Shown here: one piece after another, positions 18,641 to 27,380 of the stretch
Layout of the letters: each line of letters starts with the position of its first letter
Position numbering within the stretch: position 1 is the first letter of the stretch
Origin: Pandoraea commovens
GTDB lineage: Bacteria > Pseudomonadota > Gammaproteobacteria > Burkholderiales > Burkholderiaceae
Assembly (NCBI RefSeq): GCF_902459615.1
Contig: NZ_CABPSA010000015.1
Location: 1-58,871, forward strand
DNA length: 58,871 nucleotides
Direction: 5' to 3'
Notes under the pieces: generated by a model
The model's input: only the letters and a program-made list of their open reading frames with translations
Told to the model about the DNA's origin: nothing
Databases searched by the model: none
Made by a program: the position numbers and the translations under genes

Positions 18641-18736
18641 CGGACGACTTCGATACGTCCGACATCCCCGCCTATCACCTTCCATCCCGCTTCGGCGCGT
18701 GCCTTATGCGCCGTCGGATGGACCTCCGCTCAAACG

Positions 18737-19873
18737 TCAGTGGTTCGTCGCATCGGCCTCGTGCGCAATTTCCGTTCGCCAGACACTCAGCGCTTCTTCG
18801 AGCGCTTCGCGTTGCGTCTCGTCCCGGAAACATCCGTCGTGCGCCGACTTGATGAGTTCGGAAAGCCCTCGCGCGAAGGCGTACCGGACGTTGACCGTCG
18901 TCAGGCCCAGATACGCAGCGCGTTGCGTCAGCCATTCGGCGCCCGCCCAAGGCTGATCGAGTAACGTCAGTGTCTCCGCGATCATGGTGTCGGTCGCAAA
19001 CGCACGGCTTCCCGCGTCGCGCATCGCGCTCGCCGCGCGTTCGCACATCGATTCCAATGTGAGAAACAGCACTACGCGACGCAGATCGTCCACAACGGCC
19101 GACAACCGCTGAGAATCGGCGTCGGCTTTCTGCGCGCCCAACTCCAGACCGAGTGCCTGCATGAGTGCGCGAAGTCGCTCGCGTCGCTTTGAGAAGCGAC
19201 GGCACTCTTCGAACCATTGTGTGAGCGAGCGTTGCGTTCCATTCGATTGACGAAACAGCGATTTGAGCTGCTGCATCAGCGCCAGGTCAGGCGACTTCCC
19301 CTCGCCGCATTCAAGTGCCGCAAAGGCCTCGATGGCCCATGTGTCCGAGGCCGTCAGAGCGTCGAGCGCGCGCCGCAGTCGCGTGCGCGTTTGCGCATCG
19401 AGTCCGTTCTCGGCCAACCACGCAGCGACAACCAGTGCAGCGTGCCCGCCCGACAACTGCGCCTGCCGGATCAGTTGATGAGGATCGGGGACATACGGCA
19501 AATCGCGCAATTGGCCGCGCAATCGTTCGAACTGCGCACCGTTCACGCGAGCGAATCTTTGCATCTGCTGCTCGAACAACGCGCGCGCGCGTTGCTTGTC
19601 GTCGCGGACGTCTCGCTCGCCCGTGCGCCGAAAACGAACGCCCAGCGCGAAGCTCAGATTTTCCTGCGACTCCGAGAATGCGGCCTCCTCGTTCTGCGCG
19701 ATGGTCGCTTCGATCAACGCCACATGACCCGGCACGTCCGCCAGTGTTGTGCGAGACGACAGACTGTCGGCTTCGAGCGCCTGCCATTCGCCCGTCGATA
19801 TGCGCTCGAGCGCCTTGTTTTCCTGCGGCGTCCGAACGCTCGGATTGGCAGACGTGGGGAGACGCTCAACCAT
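18737..19873 (-). CDS. sctW: T3SS gatekeeper SctW (SsaL/YopN/InvE family)
   Basis: The protein has 378 residues, all helical, with the HrpJ-like gatekeeper fold in the middle (about 60-230) and a TyeA-like C-terminal part after about 270. SctW proteins set the order of translocator and effector export and sense the secretion signal. The start at 19873 (MVERLPT) overlaps the sctL stop by eight bases. It is the last gene of the AraC-sctF unit. Confidence 0.85.
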   Translation of the reverse strand: MVERLPTSANPSVRTPQENKALERISTGEWQALEADSLSSRTTLADVPGHVALIEATIAQNEEAAFSESQENLSFALGVRFRRTGERDVRDDKQRARALFEQQMQRFARVNGAQFERLRGQLRDLPYVPDPHQLIRQAQLSGGHAALVVAAWLAENGLDAQTRTRLRRALDALTASDTWAIEAFAALECGEGKSPDLALMQQLKSLFRQSNGTQRSLTQWFEECRRFSKRRERLRALMQALGLELGAQKADADSQRLSAVVDDLRRVVLFLTLESMCERAASAMRDAGSRAFATDTMIAETLTLLDQPWAGAEWLTQRAAYLGLTTVNVRYAFARGLSELIKSAHDGCFRDETQREALEEALSVWRTEIAHEADATNH

Positions 19874-20555
19874 AAGCGACCTCCAGATTCGGCACCGCGC
19901 GCAAACGTTTGATGACCGCCGCCAGATCCGCATCGAGATCCAGACACACGGTGACCCACTCGCTTTCGATGCGCGCCTGACGGCCGGAAAGCGACGCATC
20001 CGGTGTGCACGCGAGCACGATGTCGGCATCGCGCAATGCGCCCGCGACAGCGGCGAGATGTGCCGTCGGCACACGCAGGACGAGGACGCCTTCACGCACG
20101 AGGTCGGGCAGCGTTTGCCCAACACGATGCGCAAAGCGCTCACCGACGTCGAGTTTGCCGACGAAATTGGACAGCGCGCCCGTCATCGCATCGGCAACCC
20201 TGCGCTCCAGCGAACGAACGATCTCGCGCTCCATCGACGCCTCGTCGACAAGCCAATCCACGGTCTGCGCGACGGCCGCTTGCCGCGCGGCTTCCGCCTG
20301 CGTCTCCGCCTCCTGCCTGGCTCGCGTCTGCGCCGCCTCCTCCCATGCATTGCGCTGCACTTCCGCGTCGTTTCGCGCCAGCTCGCGCTCCACTTGCGCA
20401 GCGTCGCGCTCGGCACGTGCCTCGTTCATCCAACGTGCCCGCTGACTGGCGTCGTCACGCAGTCTAACGATGACCTCGGCGGAAATCACCGGCCCCGCCG
20501 GAGCGGGGCCGTCAATCGTTTCGATGGGGGTCAATGCGTAGTCGATGACATACAT
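19866..20555 (-). CDS. sctL: T3SS ATPase regulator / stator SctL
   Basis: The protein has 229 residues. An Ala/Arg/Glu-rich coiled coil spans about 40-100, followed by a globular C-terminal domain of the HrpE/YscL/FliH type with the closing IESEWVTVCLDLD segment. SctL links the SctN ATPase to SctQ in the sorting platform. The gene overlaps sctK by 25 bases and sctW by eight. Confidence 0.88.
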   Translation of the reverse strand: MYVIDYALTPIETIDGPAPAGPVISAEVIVRLRDDASQRARWMNEARAERDAAQVERELARNDAEVQRNAWEEAAQTRARQEAETQAEAARQAAVAQTVDWLVDEASMEREIVRSLERRVADAMTGALSNFVGKLDVGERFAHRVGQTLPDLVREGVLVLRVPTAHLAAVAGALRDADIVLACTPDASLSGRQARIESEWVTVCLDLDADLAAVIKRLRAVPNLEVAYG

Positions 20556-21244
20556 AGCATTTTCTCCAGCGCCGCGAGTCGCGGCCAGATATCGTCCATG
20601 ACCGGATCGCCGTCCACCGCCGCCGCTGTCATCCCCGGCGGTGGGAGCAAGATCCGCGCAGCCATGTGGACGGTGGCGACGTCGTCGATCATTGCGAAGG
20701 GATCGTCCGACGCGCCCGAAGTGCCCGGCGATGTGCGAGCGGCGCAGACAGCGTCAAGCTGCTTACCGGTCGTCGCCATCGCCACCGTCGCAAGCTCGTC
20801 CGCCTCAAACGCACAGTGCGACGGCCAGTCGTGCCGCGTCAGCAGCAGACGGTCACATTGCCACGCATCCAACCACGGAGAGAGCGCGCGACGAAATGTG
20901 CCGAGCAGCAGATAGTCGGGACAGCCCAGCACGCGCAAACCGTGGGCCAGCGCGACGCGGCGCAGATTCGGTATCAGATGCACCATGACCAGTGCAGCCT
21001 CGTTCCGAGGAAGCGTGCAGTCCGCTCGCCCGGCCACCGGCCATCCGCGTCGTTCGACCAATAGCCTGTCGACAGGTGGACGACACACCGCATGTCTGAG
21101 GTAAGAGGTACGCCACCCCGACATCCCGAACGCGCTCCACCATCCGGCATCCATATGCAACCCCGGTTGCCAGATCAGACGCGAGAGCCGGGCGCACGCC
21201 GTCACGTCGCTCTCGCCACGCGCTGCCGTAACCGGACGACCCAT
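20531..21244 (-). CDS. sctK: T3SS sorting platform protein SctK
   Basis: The protein has 237 residues from the ATG at 21244 (MGRPVTA). Sequence conservation in this family is low; the assignment rests on position between sctJ and sctL, on size and on the Trp/Leu-rich middle (LGTFRRALSPWLDAWQCDRLL). SctK sits between the SctD ring and the SctQ pods. It overlaps sctJ by 43 bases, and a shorter start is possible. Confidence 0.72.
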   Translation of the reverse strand: MGRPVTAARGESDVTACARLSRLIWQPGLHMDAGWWSAFGMSGWRTSYLRHAVCRPPVDRLLVERRGWPVAGRADCTLPRNEAALVMVHLIPNLRRVALAHGLRVLGCPDYLLLGTFRRALSPWLDAWQCDRLLLTRHDWPSHCAFEADELATVAMATTGKQLDAVCAARTSPGTSGASDDPFAMIDDVATVHMAARILLPPPGMTAAAVDGDPVMDDIWPRLAALEKMLCMSSTTH

Positions 21245-22017
21245 GCGCCCCGTCGACGCCAGGCCATCACCCCAGCCACGGCAAGCACCATCGCTGCCGT
21301 CACTAACATTCCCCACCCCAGCCACGGACGCCAGGGCATCTCGCCGCCCCCGTTCGCCGGCACTCCTGCCGCCTCGATGGCCGCCCGAGGCAAACGATAG
21401 TCCGCCGGTTGCAGCACGATGCTGATGCGCTCTGGCGATACCCCCGGCACGCTGTCGTGCACCAGGCTGCGAATGTCGGTCATGCGTTGCGTCATGTTGA
21501 TTTCAGGGCTGTATTTCACGAAGACGGCCACCCCCGGCGGCAAGGTCGCACGTCCGGCCGAGTCCGTCGGCACTTGTGCAATCGACACCTCCGCCACCAT
21601 CACGCCGTCGAGCGCCGCCAGCATGCGCTCCAGCCGTTGCTCCTTGAGAAAGATGAGTTTCGCCTGCTCCTGCACCGGCGAACTGACGAGTTGCCCCGGC
21701 GGAAACACATCCTCGACCGATGCCCGCTTCTGGCGCGGCAACCCATGCTGGCGAAGCACTTCGACGCCACGCACGAAATCGCTGCGTTCGATCCGGACGG
21801 TCATGCCCGTGGTGTCCGCGCGCTTGTCAGCCTGAAGTCCGGAGACCAACAGTAGCGCGAGCATCTGATTCGCTTCGGTCTCGCTCAATGCACGATGCAA
21901 CTCGACTTTGCAGCCGACGAGCATCAGCAAGAGCAAGCCGACGAGCAGGATCCGCCCTGATGCGATGCCCGCAACGATCGGCAAGACGCCTTTCACAACA
22001 CGACCGCAACGCGTCAT
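21202..22017 (-). CDS. sctJ: T3SS inner-membrane ring lipoprotein SctJ
   Basis: The protein has 271 residues. A lipobox ends at Cys36 (LMLVGC), predicting lipidation. The periplasmic ring-building domain (YscJ/PrgK/FliF type) carries the ISIVLQPADY segment, and a C-terminal membrane helix lies at about 230-250. It forms the inner of the two inner-membrane rings. Its start overlaps the sctI stop by four bases. Confidence 0.95.
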   Translation of the reverse strand: MTRCGRVVKGVLPIVAGIASGRILLVGLLLLMLVGCKVELHRALSETEANQMLALLLVSGLQADKRADTTGMTVRIERSDFVRGVEVLRQHGLPRQKRASVEDVFPPGQLVSSPVQEQAKLIFLKEQRLERMLAALDGVMVAEVSIAQVPTDSAGRATLPPGVAVFVKYSPEINMTQRMTDIRSLVHDSVPGVSPERISIVLQPADYRLPRAAIEAAGVPANGGGEMPWRPWLGWGMLVTAAMVLAVAGVMAWRRRGAWVVRLRQRVARAT

Positions 22018-22391
22018 TGCATGTGAACCAGCTTGTTGACGCCCTGCGTCATGGCACCGGCGGTTTTCGCGACAAACTCCAGCGCCAGCACCCGCTCGGT
22101 CATGTCGAGCTGAGTGGCCAGCAGACGCGCCGGATCGTCCAACGCTTGCTCGTCCAACGTCACGCGTTGCACCAGATATTCGGTGTTGCCCGCCAACTTG
22201 TTCGCCGCGCTCAGCAAGTGATGCTCGGGCAACGGCGCTGCGTTCGCCAATGCGAGATTGAATCGCGCTGCGTCGGCCTGCTCTGCGGTCGAGAATGGGA
22301 CAGGGAATGCGACAGACGGTTTTATCGACCCATCGACGGCCGACGTTTGCGCAACTGCCGCGGAAAGCGCAGGTGATGAGAGTGTCGTCAT
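22014..22391 (-). CDS. sctI: T3SS inner rod protein SctI
   Basis: The protein has 125 residues, helical, ending LALEFVAKTAGAMTQGVNKLVHMQ-like, matching inner rod proteins (SsaI/PrgJ/YscI) in size and in conservation of the C-terminal helix. It anchors the needle in the basal body. No ribosome binding site is visible before the ATG; the start overlaps the preceding gene's stop (ATGA), so translation probably depends on coupling across the repeat-containing gene end. Confidence 0.82.
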   Translation of the reverse strand: MTTLSSPALSAAVAQTSAVDGSIKPSVAFPVPFSTAEQADAARFNLALANAAPLPEHHLLSAANKLAGNTEYLVQRVTLDEQALDDPARLLATQLDMTERVLALEFVAKTAGAMTQGVNKLVHMQ

Positions 22392-22813
22392 GGCAAAGGG
22401 AGGACTTCGGAAGAAGAAGAAGAAGAAGAAGAAGAAGAAGAAGAAGAAGGAGAAGAGGAAGCCAGAGGAGGAGATGACGTCGATGAGGCCACCGCGTCTA
22501 GCCAGTGCTGCAACACGCGCGCAGCGCCCACGCCTGACTCGTCTGTCTTGTCCACCTCGCATCCGGCTGTCAGACGCGCAAGGCAAGCGCGCGCTTGCAC
22601 CGTGTCGCCCAGCGCGATGAGCAACGCAGCATGCAGACATTGACGCGCCTCAACCTCAGGCACGAGCAACGGTAGCGCACGCAGAATTGTCCGCGCTTCC
22701 GTCTCCAGCCCGTGATGCGCTCCGGCCAGCGCGAGTTCGACGATTTGCTGCCGGACCGAAGCGTCCAGCCACACCGCCGCGTCGTCATGGGATTCGGACG
22801 ATGGCGTCATCAT
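22388..22813 (-). CDS. ssaH: SsaH-like needle co-chaperone with a polyserine tail
   Basis: The protein has 141 residues. The first 105 are helical with TPR-like character (GLETEARTILRALPLLVPEVEARQ...), matching YscG/EscG/SsaH needle chaperones that keep SctF monomeric with an SsaE-type partner. A tail from about 111 is almost pure serine, including a run of 13 at 123-135 encoded by a CTT/AAG repeat. SPI-2 SsaH has only about 75 residues, so the tail is an addition. The gene is coupled to sctF upstream and sctI downstream by four-base overlaps. Confidence 0.75.
   Translation of the reverse strand: MMTPSSESHDDAAVWLDASVRQQIVELALAGAHHGLETEARTILRALPLLVPEVEARQCLHAALLIALGDTVQARACLARLTAGCEVDKTDESGVGAARVLQHWLDAVASSTSSPPLASSSPSSSSSSSSSSSSSEVLPLP
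22411..22449. repeat. (AAG)13 trinucleotide microsatellite inside the ssaH-like gene
   Basis: Thirteen uninterrupted AAG units on the plus strand encode polyserine on the minus strand. It ends 20 bases before the sctI start codon. Slippage in units of three would change tail length without a frameshift. Confidence 0.95.
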
Positions 22814-23028
22814 GCGATCTTGGCGATGATGCCCATCAACGTATCCTTGATGAGCTTAATGGCCGCACTGTGCAAGCCGACCGCCGTCGAGAACTGCTGC
22901 AAATTGAACTGCGCGTCGAGCATCTTACGGGGATCGTTGAAGTCCGGAGTCTGCACCGATTGGGTTGCCTTGTTCGACATCTCCCGTACGCTCTCCGACA
23001 TGCTGCGGTGGATTTCCTCGACGTTCAT
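22810..23028 (-). CDS. sctF: T3SS needle subunit SctF
   Basis: The protein has 72 residues and forms a helical hairpin. The C-terminal half (MLDAQFNLQQFSTAVG then IKLIKDTLMGIIAKI) closely follows remembered SPI-2 SsaG (MIKAQFALQQYST..., KDMLSGIIAKI). It polymerises into the hollow extracellular needle. The start overlaps the stop of the AraC regulator gene by four bases, and its stop overlaps the ssaH-like start in the same way. Confidence 0.92.
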   Translation of the reverse strand: MNVEEIHRSMSESVREMSNKATQSVQTPDFNDPRKMLDAQFNLQQFSTAVGLHSAAIKLIKDTLMGIIAKIA

Positions 23029-23825
23029 AGCACGCCTGCATCGGTCACTGCGCCGTGTCCCGCGACGAGATCGGCGCGCATGGCAGCGTAGGCATCCGCG
23101 CGCGGCATCGCGACACGACGACCACCCCGCTGAGGCGGCGTACCCAGACGAATCTCCGTCGGCGCGCAATCGAAGCGCTTGCGGAACGTATCGGTGAAGT
23201 GCGCGTGATTGGTGAAGCCGCACTCCAGCGCAATGTCGAGCACCTTGTGACGCGTGGAAAGGAGCAGGTCGCGCGCGAGTCGCAGTCGGCGTTCGAGCAA
23301 CCATTGCTTGGCGGGCATGCCGTAAGTCTGCTGAAACAGATACCGGAATTTCCTCAGCGGCATGCCGAACTCCTCGGCCAGACGCCCCACCGGCCAGGGC
23401 CGATGGAAATTCGCTTCGACGAAGTCGAACAGCGAGTGACTGCCTGCAATCGTCTGGCGCAACATCGCGGAAAAGTAGCGCTGATCGCGGCACAGACAGT
23501 AGACATAAAAGAAGCGCAGCATCGCCATGCGGTCGACGTTTTGCAACGTCATCGCCACATCGACCATGCTGGGTTCGAGGATTAGCGTGCGCGCCGCTTG
23601 TCGGTGGAACACGCCGAGCGGGCGGCGGTCGAGCAGATCGACGACGTCCGGATACAGCGCCTGCAAATCGCACGCATGAAAATCGTGAGACACCACTGGC
23701 CCTGGGGCATCGATCGTCGCATCCGAACTGGTCGCGGTCATGCTGCCCGCAGGCAACGTGTGCACAAGACCGTTCACAATGAGTTTGACGTCGTGGCGGC
23801 TGATCAGAAATCGCACCGTACTCAT
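23025..23825 (-). CDS. AraC-family regulator, first gene of the needle unit
   Basis: The protein has 266 residues. The N-terminal half is of unknown ligand or partner class; the C-terminal double helix-turn-helix spans about 132-229 (FVEANFHRPWPVGRLAEEFG..., VLDIALECGFTNHAHFTDTFRKRF). This resembles ExsA/InvF/VirF-type T3SS activators in layout. The start at 23825 has a strong GGAGGAG site. Translational coupling to sctF means regulator and needle are made from one message, which suggests autoregulation. Confidence 0.9.
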   Translation of the reverse strand: MSTVRFLISRHDVKLIVNGLVHTLPAGSMTATSSDATIDAPGPVVSHDFHACDLQALYPDVVDLLDRRPLGVFHRQAARTLILEPSMVDVAMTLQNVDRMAMLRFFYVYCLCRDQRYFSAMLRQTIAGSHSLFDFVEANFHRPWPVGRLAEEFGMPLRKFRYLFQQTYGMPAKQWLLERRLRLARDLLLSTRHKVLDIALECGFTNHAHFTDTFRKRFDCAPTEIRLGTPPQRGGRRVAMPRADAYAAMRADLVAGHGAVTDAGVL

Positions 23826-23985
23826 AGGCTCCTCCTCTGACGACAATCCGTCGGCGGGATGACAAAGTCGAAGGCCACACGATAGGCGAGTACGCGCGCG
23901 AGCATCATCCGGTGGAGACCTTAATGTGAGTCGCCACGCCCGGCATTTTTGGCTTTTGGGAAGAAAACTATCGAGAAGCATAAAA

Positions 23986-24013
23986 AAACCCGACGCCACC
24001 ACGCGTCGGGTTT
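23986..24013. terminator. Bidirectional intrinsic terminator
   Basis: A perfect 11-bp stem (23986-23996 with 24003-24013) is flanked by A and T tracts. It terminates the leftward glutamate-synthase-like gene and insulates it from the T3SS island. Confidence 0.88.
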
Positions 24014-24054
24014 GTTTTTCAGCGACCGCTTCGGATCGCTTTAGCGCGATATCG

Positions 24055-25656
24055 TCAGGCCACCGCCGCCGGCGAGAAACTGTCGGCGCGCGCCATCGGC
24101 CAGTACTTCTCGTACAACTGATAGCGGAACTGACCGCGCAATAAATCGCCCGGCTCCAGATACTTCAGCGATTCGGACATGAGACGAATCTCATTGGACG
24201 ACACACGCTTGACGATGTGATGTGCGCGCAGATCCGACGGATGCGCCAACCCTGCGGCCTGAATCAATTCCTGCAACGCGTGCAACGTCTGCGCGTGGAA
24301 CTGATGCACACGCTGCGCCTTGTCCGGCACTACGAGCGCCCGTTGACGCAACGTATCCTGCGTGGCCACACCGGTAGGACAGCGGTCCGTGTGGCACTTC
24401 TGCGATTGAATGCAGCCGATGGCGAACATAAAGCCGCGCGCCGAATTGCACCAGTCGGCGCCAATGGCGAGCGTGCGTGCAATGTCGAACGCCGTCACGA
24501 TCTTGCCCGACGCGCCAATGCGGATCTTGTCACGCAACCCCGCGCCCACGAGCGTGTTGTGAACCAGCAGCAACCCTTCCTGCAACGGCGCGCCCACGTG
24601 GTCGGTGAACTCCAGCGGTGCAGCACCGGTGCCGCCTTCGGAGCCGTCCACCACGATGAAGTCGGGGAGGATGCCGCTCTCGAGCATCGCCTTCACGATG
24701 CCGAAGAATTCCCACGGGTGACCGATGCAAAGCTTGAAACCCGTCGGTTTGCCGCCCGAGAGCGTGCGCAGCCGGTCGACGAATTGCAGCAGCCCCAGCG
24801 GCGTCGAAAACTCGCTGTGGCGCGACGGCGAGATGCAGTCCTGCCCCATCGGCACGCCGCGCGTTGCGGAGATCTCCGGTGTGATCTTCGCGGCGGGCAG
24901 CACGCCGCCGTGGCCCGGCTTCGCACCTTGCGAGAGCTTCACCTCGATCATCTTCACCTGCGGCGTGGTGGCCTGCGCGGTGAACTTCTCGGCGTTGAAC
25001 GTGCCGTCGTCGTTGCGGCACCCGAAGTACCCCGACGCCACTTCCCAGATCAGATCGCCGCCCTGTTCGCGATGATGCGGCGAGATCGAACCTTCGCCCG
25101 TGTCGTGGATGAAGTTGCCCAGTTTGGCCCCACGATTGAGCGCGCGGATAGCGTTGGCGGACAACGCGCCGAAGCTCATCGCCGAGACGTTGAAGATCGA
25201 GGCCGAATACGGCTGCGCGCGATCCGCACCGATGGTGATGCGAAAGTCGTGATTCTTCAGGACGGTCGGCGCCAGCGAGTGGGCAATCCACTCGTAGCCG
25301 GTCGCCCTGACGTCCAGCTCCGTGCCGAACGGTCGGCTGTCGACGTCACCCTTGGCGCGCTGATAGACGATGCTGCGCTGAGCGCGCGAGAACGGTGTCT
25401 CGGAGGTGTCGTCCTCCACGAAGTACTGACGGATTTCCGGCCGGATGAACTCGAACAGAAACCGGAAATGTCCCCACAGCGGGTAGTTGCGCAGTACGGC
25501 GTGACGCTGCTGAACGACGTCCCAGACCCCGAGGACGACCAACGCAGCAAACGGTATGGGCCAGAGCGGATTCCATCCGTCGACGAGCACCAGCACGAGC
25601 GTCGCAACGAGCAACGCCACGGCGATCCAGAGAGCCAGAAATCGGCGCGAAAACAT
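24055..25656 (-). CDS. FMN-binding glutamate synthase family protein, membrane-anchored
   Basis: The protein has 533 residues. Two membrane segments fill residues 7-47. The rest is a glutamate synthase FMN/iron-sulfur barrel: the phosphate-binding GSEGGTGAAP at about 338-347, and the cluster cysteines C415, C421 and C426 (CIQSQKCHTDRC). It lacks the glutaminase domain of true GltB, so it is probably a stand-alone oxidoreductase of unknown substrate. A textbook AGGAGG site precedes the ATG at 25656. It is separated from mnmA by 84 bases. Confidence 0.85.
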   Translation of the reverse strand: MFSRRFLALWIAVALLVATLVLVLVDGWNPLWPIPFAALVVLGVWDVVQQRHAVLRNYPLWGHFRFLFEFIRPEIRQYFVEDDTSETPFSRAQRSIVYQRAKGDVDSRPFGTELDVRATGYEWIAHSLAPTVLKNHDFRITIGADRAQPYSASIFNVSAMSFGALSANAIRALNRGAKLGNFIHDTGEGSISPHHREQGGDLIWEVASGYFGCRNDDGTFNAEKFTAQATTPQVKMIEVKLSQGAKPGHGGVLPAAKITPEISATRGVPMGQDCISPSRHSEFSTPLGLLQFVDRLRTLSGGKPTGFKLCIGHPWEFFGIVKAMLESGILPDFIVVDGSEGGTGAAPLEFTDHVGAPLQEGLLLVHNTLVGAGLRDKIRIGASGKIVTAFDIARTLAIGADWCNSARGFMFAIGCIQSQKCHTDRCPTGVATQDTLRQRALVVPDKAQRVHQFHAQTLHALQELIQAAGLAHPSDLRAHHIVKRVSSNEIRLMSESLKYLEPGDLLRGQFRYQLYEKYWPMARADSFSPAAVA

Positions 25657-25740
25657 GAAACCTCCTAGGCTTTTGCGGGGGGAGCAGCAAGACGGTCGCC
25701 GGCACGCTGCCGGGTGTCCCCCCGGCGAGCGCCGGCGGCT

Positions 25741-26907
25741 TCAATGCGTATTGAGGATGATGTGTTTCGATGCTGCGGACTTGCCGCCTGCGTCAGCCGC
25801 CGCGCCCGTTGCTGCGACGGCAGGCGTCGTGGACGCGATGATGCCGCCGCCCAGACACACCTCGCCGTCGTACAGCACGGCGGACTGACCGGGCGTCACG
25901 GCCCATTGCGCGTCCGAGAACGACAGCGTGAGCCCACCGGCGTCGGCGCGCACGACTTCGCAGGCGGCGTCTGCCTGACGGTAGCGGGTCTTCGCACCGC
26001 AGCGCGTGCCTTCGGCCGGTGCAACGCCTGCGACCCACGAGAGGTCCTCGGCATCGAGCGTGCCCGAGAGCAGCCACGGGTGGTCGTGTCCCTGAACGAC
26101 ATACAGCGTGTTGCTGGCCATGTCCTTACGTGCGACGAACCACGGCTCGCCCGAACCGTCGCGGCTGCCGCCCAGACCGATCCCCTTGCGCTGGCCCAGC
26201 GTATAGAACGCCAGCCCCACGTGCTCGCCGACGGTCGTGCCGTCCGGGGTCTTCATCGGCCCCGGCTTGGTCGGCAGATAGCGGTTGAGGAAGTCGCGGA
26301 ACGGACGCTCCCCGATGAAGCAGATCCCCGTCGAATCCTTCTTCTTCGCGTTCGGCAGGCCGATCTGCGCGGCGATCTCGCGCACCTTCGTCTTCGGCAT
26401 TTCGCCGAGCGGGAACATCGTGCGCGAGAGCTGCTGCTGGTTCAGACGGTGCAGGAAGTAGCTCTGATCCTTGGTGTGATCGAACGCCTTGAGCAGTTCG
26501 AAGCGCCCTTCGCGCTCACGCACGCGGGCGTAGTGGCCGGTGGCGATGGTCTCGCCGCCCAGCGCCACGGCGTGATCAAGGAACGCCTTGAACTTGATCT
26601 CGGCGTTGCACAGCACGTCCGGGTTCGGTGTGCGTCCGGCCGAGTATTCGCGCAGGAATTCCGCAAAGACGCGGTCCTTGTACTCCGCAGCGAAGTTCAC
26701 CGCTTCGACGTCGATGCCGATCAGATCGGCGACCGACACCACGTCGATCCAGTCCTGCCGGGTCGAACAGTATTCGCTGTCGTCATCGTCTTCCCAATTC
26801 TTCATGAACAGACCGACGACGTCGTAGCCTTGTTGTTTGAGCAGCCACGCCGTGACCGACGAATCGACGCCGCCCGACATGCCCACTACTACGCGTTTTT
26901 GACTCAT
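25741..26907 (-). CDS. mnmA: tRNA 2-thiouridine(34) synthase MnmA
   Basis: The protein has 388 residues. It thiolates U34 of tRNAs for Lys, Glu and Gln with sulfur relayed from IscS/TusE. The PP-loop ATP-binding motif SGGVDSS is at 11-17, and the catalytic cysteines are C100 (NPDVLC) and C196 (STGICFIGE). A C-terminal extension with an Ala-rich stretch follows the usual fold. The start overlaps the NUDIX gene stop by four bases; a NUDIX gene next to mnmA is also seen in E. coli (nudJ-mnmA). Confidence 0.96.
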   Translation of the reverse strand: MSQKRVVVGMSGGVDSSVTAWLLKQQGYDVVGLFMKNWEDDDDSEYCSTRQDWIDVVSVADLIGIDVEAVNFAAEYKDRVFAEFLREYSAGRTPNPDVLCNAEIKFKAFLDHAVALGGETIATGHYARVREREGRFELLKAFDHTKDQSYFLHRLNQQQLSRTMFPLGEMPKTKVREIAAQIGLPNAKKKDSTGICFIGERPFRDFLNRYLPTKPGPMKTPDGTTVGEHVGLAFYTLGQRKGIGLGGSRDGSGEPWFVARKDMASNTLYVVQGHDHPWLLSGTLDAEDLSWVAGVAPAEGTRCGAKTRYRQADAACEVVRADAGGLTLSFSDAQWAVTPGQSAVLYDGEVCLGGGIIASTTPAVAATGAAADAGGKSAASKHIILNTH

Positions 26908-27380
26908 GTGTTGCCTTGCCCGCCGGTCAGTGCCGGATGGGTCTGAAGTATGCCGAGGTCGTACCGGACGCCTCGCAGGTAATCGTCCATGCACTGCTCG
27001 AGGATGGGCGAGCGGTGCCGTGCCCGCTGCGCGCGCACCTCGTCCGGCGTGAGCCAGAGCGTGCCGACGATGCCGTCGTCGAGCGTGCGCGTCGCGTCGA
27101 ATTCACCCAACGTGCCGCTGAAGGTGAAACGCAGGTAGGCGATGTCGTCGGGTCCCGGCGCGAGATAGATGCCGAGCAGATGCTGCGGCTCGAACGTATG
27201 TGCGGTCTCTTCCAGCACCTCACGGCGCACGGCGTCGAGGATCGACTCGCCCGGCTCCAGATGACCGGCCGGTTGGTTAATCAGCAGACCGGCACGCTTT
27301 TGCTCTTCGACAAACAGAAAACGGCCGTCTCGTTCGACGACCGCAGCAACCGTCACGTTGGGCTTCCAGCGTGCATTCAT
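26904..27380 (-). CDS. nudJ: NUDIX hydrolase, NudJ-like
   Basis: The protein has 158 residues. The NUDIX box runs from about 39 to 60 ([20 protein letters not shown]), with all catalytic glutamates present. NudJ hydrolyses nucleoside di- and triphosphates and HMP pyrophosphate in the cytoplasm. Translational coupling to mnmA fits the enterobacterial arrangement. The symbol is given on context and similarity; a broader NUDIX activity is possible. Confidence 0.85.
   Translation of the reverse strand: MNARWKPNVTVAAVVERDGRFLFVEEQKRAGLLINQPAGHLEPGESILDAVRREVLEETAHTFEPQHLLGIYLAPGPDDIAYLRFTFSGTLGEFDATRTLDDGIVGTLWLTPDEVRAQRARHRSPILEQCMDDYLRGVRYDLGILQTHPALTGGQGNT

Noticed and set aside
22014-22640. 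Long minus-strand frame containing a polyphenylalanine run before sctI
   Set aside because: It is the AAG repeat read in another phase; sctI proper starts at 22391 and the upstream codons are not family-like.
24055-25656. Calling this gene gltB
   Set aside because: It lacks the N-terminal glutaminase domain and is only a third of GltB length; it has its own membrane anchor.
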